Source of the DNA: Filobasidium wieringae | Taxonomy: Eukaryota; Basidiomycota; Tremellomycetes; Filobasidiales; Filobasidiaceae | Assembly (NCBI GenBank): GCA_001600055.1 | Contig: BCIV01000002.1 | Coordinates: forward strand, 996,287 to 1,060,286 | Direction of reading: 5' to 3' | Length of the DNA stretch: 64,000 bases | Shown: positions 59,016-64,000 of the stretch, piece by piece | How the letters are laid out: the number at the start of each line of letters is the position of its first letter | Position numbering within the stretch: the first letter of the stretch is position 1 | Notes under the pieces: generated by a model | Database searches by the model: none | What the model was told of the DNA's origin: nothing | What the model saw: the letters and a program-made list of their open reading frames with translations, nothing else | Position numbers and translations under genes: made by a program

Positions 59016-59817
59016 TTATAACAATTTGCTCCTGTCGAGAGCATTGCAGCCCTTAACGAAGAGAGTCAAGCACGTCCCGACCGAGCTGACGAAGACCAAG
59101 CTTCTAAGGTAAGCTCCCTTGGGGCTGGTGTTGAGAATATAGTGGGCGCTGTAGGCGATTCGGAGCCCGAGGTAGACAGCAGCACTATAAGCCATGCAAG
59201 AGTCAGTATTGGTGACATCGGTGATTTCTAATGACAGAGAATACTGACTAGGTGTTCAAGGTTGACGCAGAGAGTCTAGCGACATTACCGGCGAGCTATG
59301 AGTTTCAACTGATAAGTTTAGCAATTGTCTCCAATCGAACCTTCAACTTTCTTCCAGACATACCAAAGCAACACCTGGTCGTAAAGGAGCGTTGAGCATC
59401 TGCTTGCGTCTAATAGTGATTCGATCGACTTACCGAAAAAGGCGAGGTTCTCGAAGCCATTCATTTGAGCTGCCTCAGCTCGCAAGCACATGTCGGCAAT
59501 CTATTCGGTCATTGACTATCAGCCAAATTCATAATGAATTTTCGTAGATCTACTCACGTTCTTGGGTAACTGAGCGGCCTTCATGTTCTCTTGAGTGAAC
59601 TGCTGCTTGGGCGCTGCGTTGTTCCATTTGGGAGCACTCTTGTTTCGATAGGCATCGAACAAGTTGCTGTTAGGGCGGCGAACATGGCTCAGTGAAAGCG
59701 ATGCATGGGGCTACCCGAGTGAACTCACACAGCGATCATGTGAGGAGCAAGGGAGAGAACCCATGCTGCCGGGAATGCATACATACTGTAGTTGGTAGTG
59801 GTAGAGAAAAGAGACAT
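59016..59817 (-). CDS. MAPEG-family membrane protein
   Basis: This is a 163-aa, four-helix protein of the glutathione/eicosanoid-metabolism (MAPEG) superfamily. Six exons (59817-59729, 59666-59558, 59500-59434, 59374-59364, 59295-59249, 59184-59016) sum to exactly 164 codons. Helix 1 reads YAFPAAWVLSLAPHMIAV. The MAPEG core RAEAAQMNGFENLAFF is followed by GVALLAGNVARL, and then YLGLRIAYSAHYILNT and AYLRSLVFVSSVGTCLTLFV. Exon 4 is an 11-nt microexon that exactly bridges FFG and LLAGN. Likely roles are a microsomal glutathione transferase-like or structural activity; the key residues do not decide. It is convergent with the sugar transporter, 143 bp apart. Confidence 0.92.
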
Positions 59818-60159
59818 GATGCGCAGATTGGTATGTGTGGTACGAATCGAGGTGTGAGAAGTATTCAAGTGATAAGACGGTGATACGATGTGGATCAGGT
59901 CGTGCTGCGTCTAGATCCCCAGATATCCCTACAGTACTAGAGTTGCAGAGTTGCAAGAGTTGAGACTCTATATGAAAGGTAGATAGAAAGAGCACGAAAT
60001 ACTCCCGCGCTTACGATCGAACGCGGGGCAGCTACGTCACTAAATTAATTGTTCTGCCGCGGCGATCTGCTTGACCGCCGGGTTCCGGCTTGTGTGTCGA
60101 TGAATGATAACCAATTGATATTCAGCATGTTTTCACTCATTACAACGATAAACGGCTTA
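59818..60159. promoter_or_regulatory. MAPEG gene 5' flank
   Basis: The 342-bp interval lies between the MAPEG start and the NKAP stop. It contains direct TTGCAGAG/TTGCAAGAG repeats near 59942-59955 and a GC-rich patch around 60055-60085. No TATA box was identified. Confidence 0.4.
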
Positions 60160-61845
<1,686 letters not shown>

Positions 61846-62124
61846 TTCGAACGAAAGTCGAGTGTACTGTTTTGCTATTCGGAGGAGCAGAGTTGGAACC
61901 TGGACTAGTGATAGTGTGGCCAAACATGACTCTACAGTACGAAGGTAGACGTTGACGCGCTTGAAGGCGCTTCGATTTGGGGAGCTGACCATTTGTTTTG
62001 TTTGTGGTAGATCAACAGACATTCTTATCTTCCTTCGATGCCCTCGTTCTACTATTGACCTCTCCAGCTCGTTCGTGCCCTCGATACCCTCATGTTGTAT
62101 AGAAACAGGTCGGAATAAGGAGAA

Positions 62125-64000
62125 ATGAACGAGAGGGAGGCCAAGTCCTTGATCAGGCGGCATTTTGAAGAGTCCTGGAAAGACTTCTATGACAGAGTTC
62201 CTGTTCAGCCGGACATCGTATCGCTTCCCATCGACATCCTGAATGACAGCAGGAAGCATCAGAAGCATAGACAGAAAAGACTGGGATCATTCTTCGAATA
62301 TGCACACAAAGTGGGAATCAAAACAACGCATGGTCAACTCGCTGGCTCTTACCCTTTAACACTGCAAGCTCTACCTTTAACTTTGTCGGGAACTGCAGGG
62401 GGAAACGGCAGGACAGAGAAAAGCAATCCGAAAACACTCGTTACTTTCGATGTGAATAAACCAGCAGCGAAGCGGCAAAACCTCCTCACCTATATCCGCA
62501 AGAAACACCCCTCTCCCGACGAAATCGGACAACTCGTCAAACCCGTGCCTCCTTACACATTCTGCTCCTTGATCAAAGAGTCACTCTGGGTGCCTGAGCA
62601 GCCAGTTCTTCAATTCGTACATGCCTGGCCGGATCCATCGAAATTCGATTTCGTAAGGTTTGGGTTAGACTATGAGAACCGGTATGCGTGGGATGAGGAG
62701 GACCGTGATCCAGATCGTAAGCTGCTTTCAGGTCGATCCAAGCTTTATCTTGAGTGCTCACAGTATATCAATGAACCCTTGATAGTTGATATCATCCTTA
62801 TCGAATCGCTCAGCCGTATTAGAGCTCATGTCCGGCAATATCCTCATCACCGCAAATACCTTACAAGCCACAAGATTGACATGTCCTGTATCCTGCTTCA
62901 ACGTACCGACCAAATCGTAGGGTGGAAGGACGAAAGACAGCTGTTCCCCTTTCCTTACAAAGACGGAGTCGTTACGCAGAGAAGGGTAGAAGATGAGGAC
63001 CCAGATTTTGACACGGAGATTGAGAAGGTCGCTGGGATGCAAGAATTGTTCTGCCCTGATGCGTCATGTCGATATTATGCTTGCGCTTTACACGGTGAGT
63101 CCATAGAATCGCTAGAGAGCACTCGCGACTGACCATGGGTCGCGTCACTATCATCAGTCGATGAAGGAACATCAGACTGCCTGCCGCCAATGGAGACTCC
63201 TTCGATACCGCTTATACCCCCTGATCTTTTCGAATATAGTGTTTCTCGTCCTTGCTCCTGGAGTTGCTGGTCATACTCTTCTTACAACAAATCGTCCCCC
63301 TCTACATATACGACTGCACCGGCCCCATCTCCTTTATCCCCTACCGATTTGAAGGCGCTATTGATATTTCTTGACGCACAATATGACGAATCGAAAGACA
63401 GGATACACGAGCGGAGAACCATCTGGACTATGTGTGATCTAGTACACTTTTGTGTGTCAGGAAAATCTTCTTGCATGGATGTCGGTTTCGCCTTGCAAGA
63501 ACTAGTCAATTCACAGAAACTTGCGGACGGGAGAATGCCGTCTCAAACTTTGCGCCAGAAACGCAGGGCGAAACGGCTGAGTACTGCTCTAGATGAGATA
63601 GGGAAGAAGAAGGGAAAGAGTAAGGAACAGTTCGAGACGGATCACCGTCAGATGCCATCGTAAGCTTCCTGCTGCAATAACCTCATCACGTCGAAATAAC
63701 GAGCGACTCGTTGTGTTTAGTCATGACTTGTGCGCGCACCCCGGACCTTGTGGTCCAGATGCTGTACCGGCGTGTTCGTGTTTCGTCAAAAAGGCGCACT
63801 GTAATCGGGAATGCCACTGTCCACTAGATTGTATGTTATCGACAGGATTATCTCAATCAGCTTACTGATCAGCGTTGTTACTAGGCCCGAGGCAGCATAC
63901 AGGATGCAACTGCGTTCAGAACACCACTTCACGAGGCCGGCCGGGAGTCTGCGATATTGACAAGTGCCCTTGTTACAAGATCGGAAGAGAGTGCGATCCT
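62125..64000 (+). CDS. E(z)/Ezh2-type histone H3K27 methyltransferase, 5' part (partial)
   Basis: The gene is cut by the window's right edge before the SET domain. Exons seen are 62125-63094, 63158-63659, 63721-63830 and 63885 onward, with phases consistent. The N-terminal 320 residues contain a WKDFYDRVPVQPD helix and several helical segments without strong hallmarks. A SANT-like helical region is encoded around 63400-63600 (IWTMCDLVHFCVSG and following). The CXC (pre-SET) domain is clear: HPGPCGPDAVPACSCFVKK, AHCNRECHCPLDC, TGCNC and KCPCYKIGRECDP, with E(z)-type Cys spacing. Ezh2 is the catalytic subunit of PRC2, which lays down repressive H3K27me3, including near telomeres in Cryptococcus. 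The activity is inferred from the CXC alone. Confidence 0.88.

Noticed and set aside
59030..59231. Open plus-strand stretch that could be read as a C-terminal tail for the sugar transporter
   Set aside because: The minus strand here encodes the last exon of MAPEG with matching splice sites and clear homology. The plus-strand reading lacks a good upstream donor-acceptor pair, and the transporter already ends in a normal tail at 58872.
61850..62268. Upstream extension of the NKAP frame to an ATG near 62268
   Set aside because: That region is the plus-strand first exon of the Ezh2-type gene, and the ATG at 61845 begins the conserved-looking part.

Overview
The window reads as intron-dense nuclear DNA from a basidiomycete fungus, most likely a tremellomycete yeast related to Cryptococcus or Kwoniella. 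Genes carry many short introns of about 45-90 bp with GTAAGT/GTGAGT donors. The Cpl1-type cysteine-rich secreted protein, the E(z)-type histone methyltransferase, ARP2 and the split cytosolic and organellar metabolism also fit that group. Placement below that level is inference. I resolved 26 protein genes, one of them cut by the right edge. I found no rRNA, tRNA, CRISPR array or intact mobile element. For about half of the genes I closed the full exon chain by hand, with phases summing to whole codons. Those lengths are stated as exact; the others are approximate.

Layout. 1-10.9 kb: an unassigned left edge, a ZCCHC9-like zinc-knuckle protein (-), a 789-aa four-helix membrane protein followed by an exact 9 x 9 bp minisatellite, and a 1597-aa tricalbin-type ER tether. 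11-16 kb: a Cpl1-like secreted protein and an Mtr/AVT-type amino-acid permease. 16-23.5 kb (-): cytosolic methionyl-tRNA synthetase followed by trifunctional C1-tetrahydrofolate synthase. 23.9-28.5 kb: an SRRM1-type PWI splicing factor, Elongin C hidden in four small exons, and the Cbp3 complex III chaperone. 28.6-36.7 kb (-): an orphan membrane protein, ARP2, the V-ATPase proteolipid and a disordered orphan. 37-41.8 kb (-): dihydrofolate synthase and a GPH-type sucrose/alpha-glucoside transporter that are in one open frame. 42-51 kb (-): an orphan four-helix protein, alanine-glyoxylate aminotransferase, a Tvp38/DedA protein and a secreted GDSL lipase. 51.6-58.9 kb (+): a GPI-type wall protein, an Sfk1/DRAM membrane protein and an MFS sugar or polyol transporter. 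59-64 kb: a MAPEG protein and NKAP (both -), then the start of an Ezh2-type PRC2 subunit (+).

Several genes meet in one-carbon, glycine and methionine metabolism: MetRS, C1-THF synthase, dihydrofolate synthase and AGT. Others serve mRNA splicing (SRRM1, NKAP). The rest are ordinary housekeeping and cell-surface functions.

The most unusual observation is the absence of any stop codon between the last transmembrane exon of the sugar transporter and the dihydrofolate synthase. It predicts either a transporter-enzyme fusion or two overlapping transcription units. Other points of interest are runs of microexons (9-11 nt), three GC-AG introns supported by reading frame, and two enzymes with stacked start codons suggesting dual targeting.
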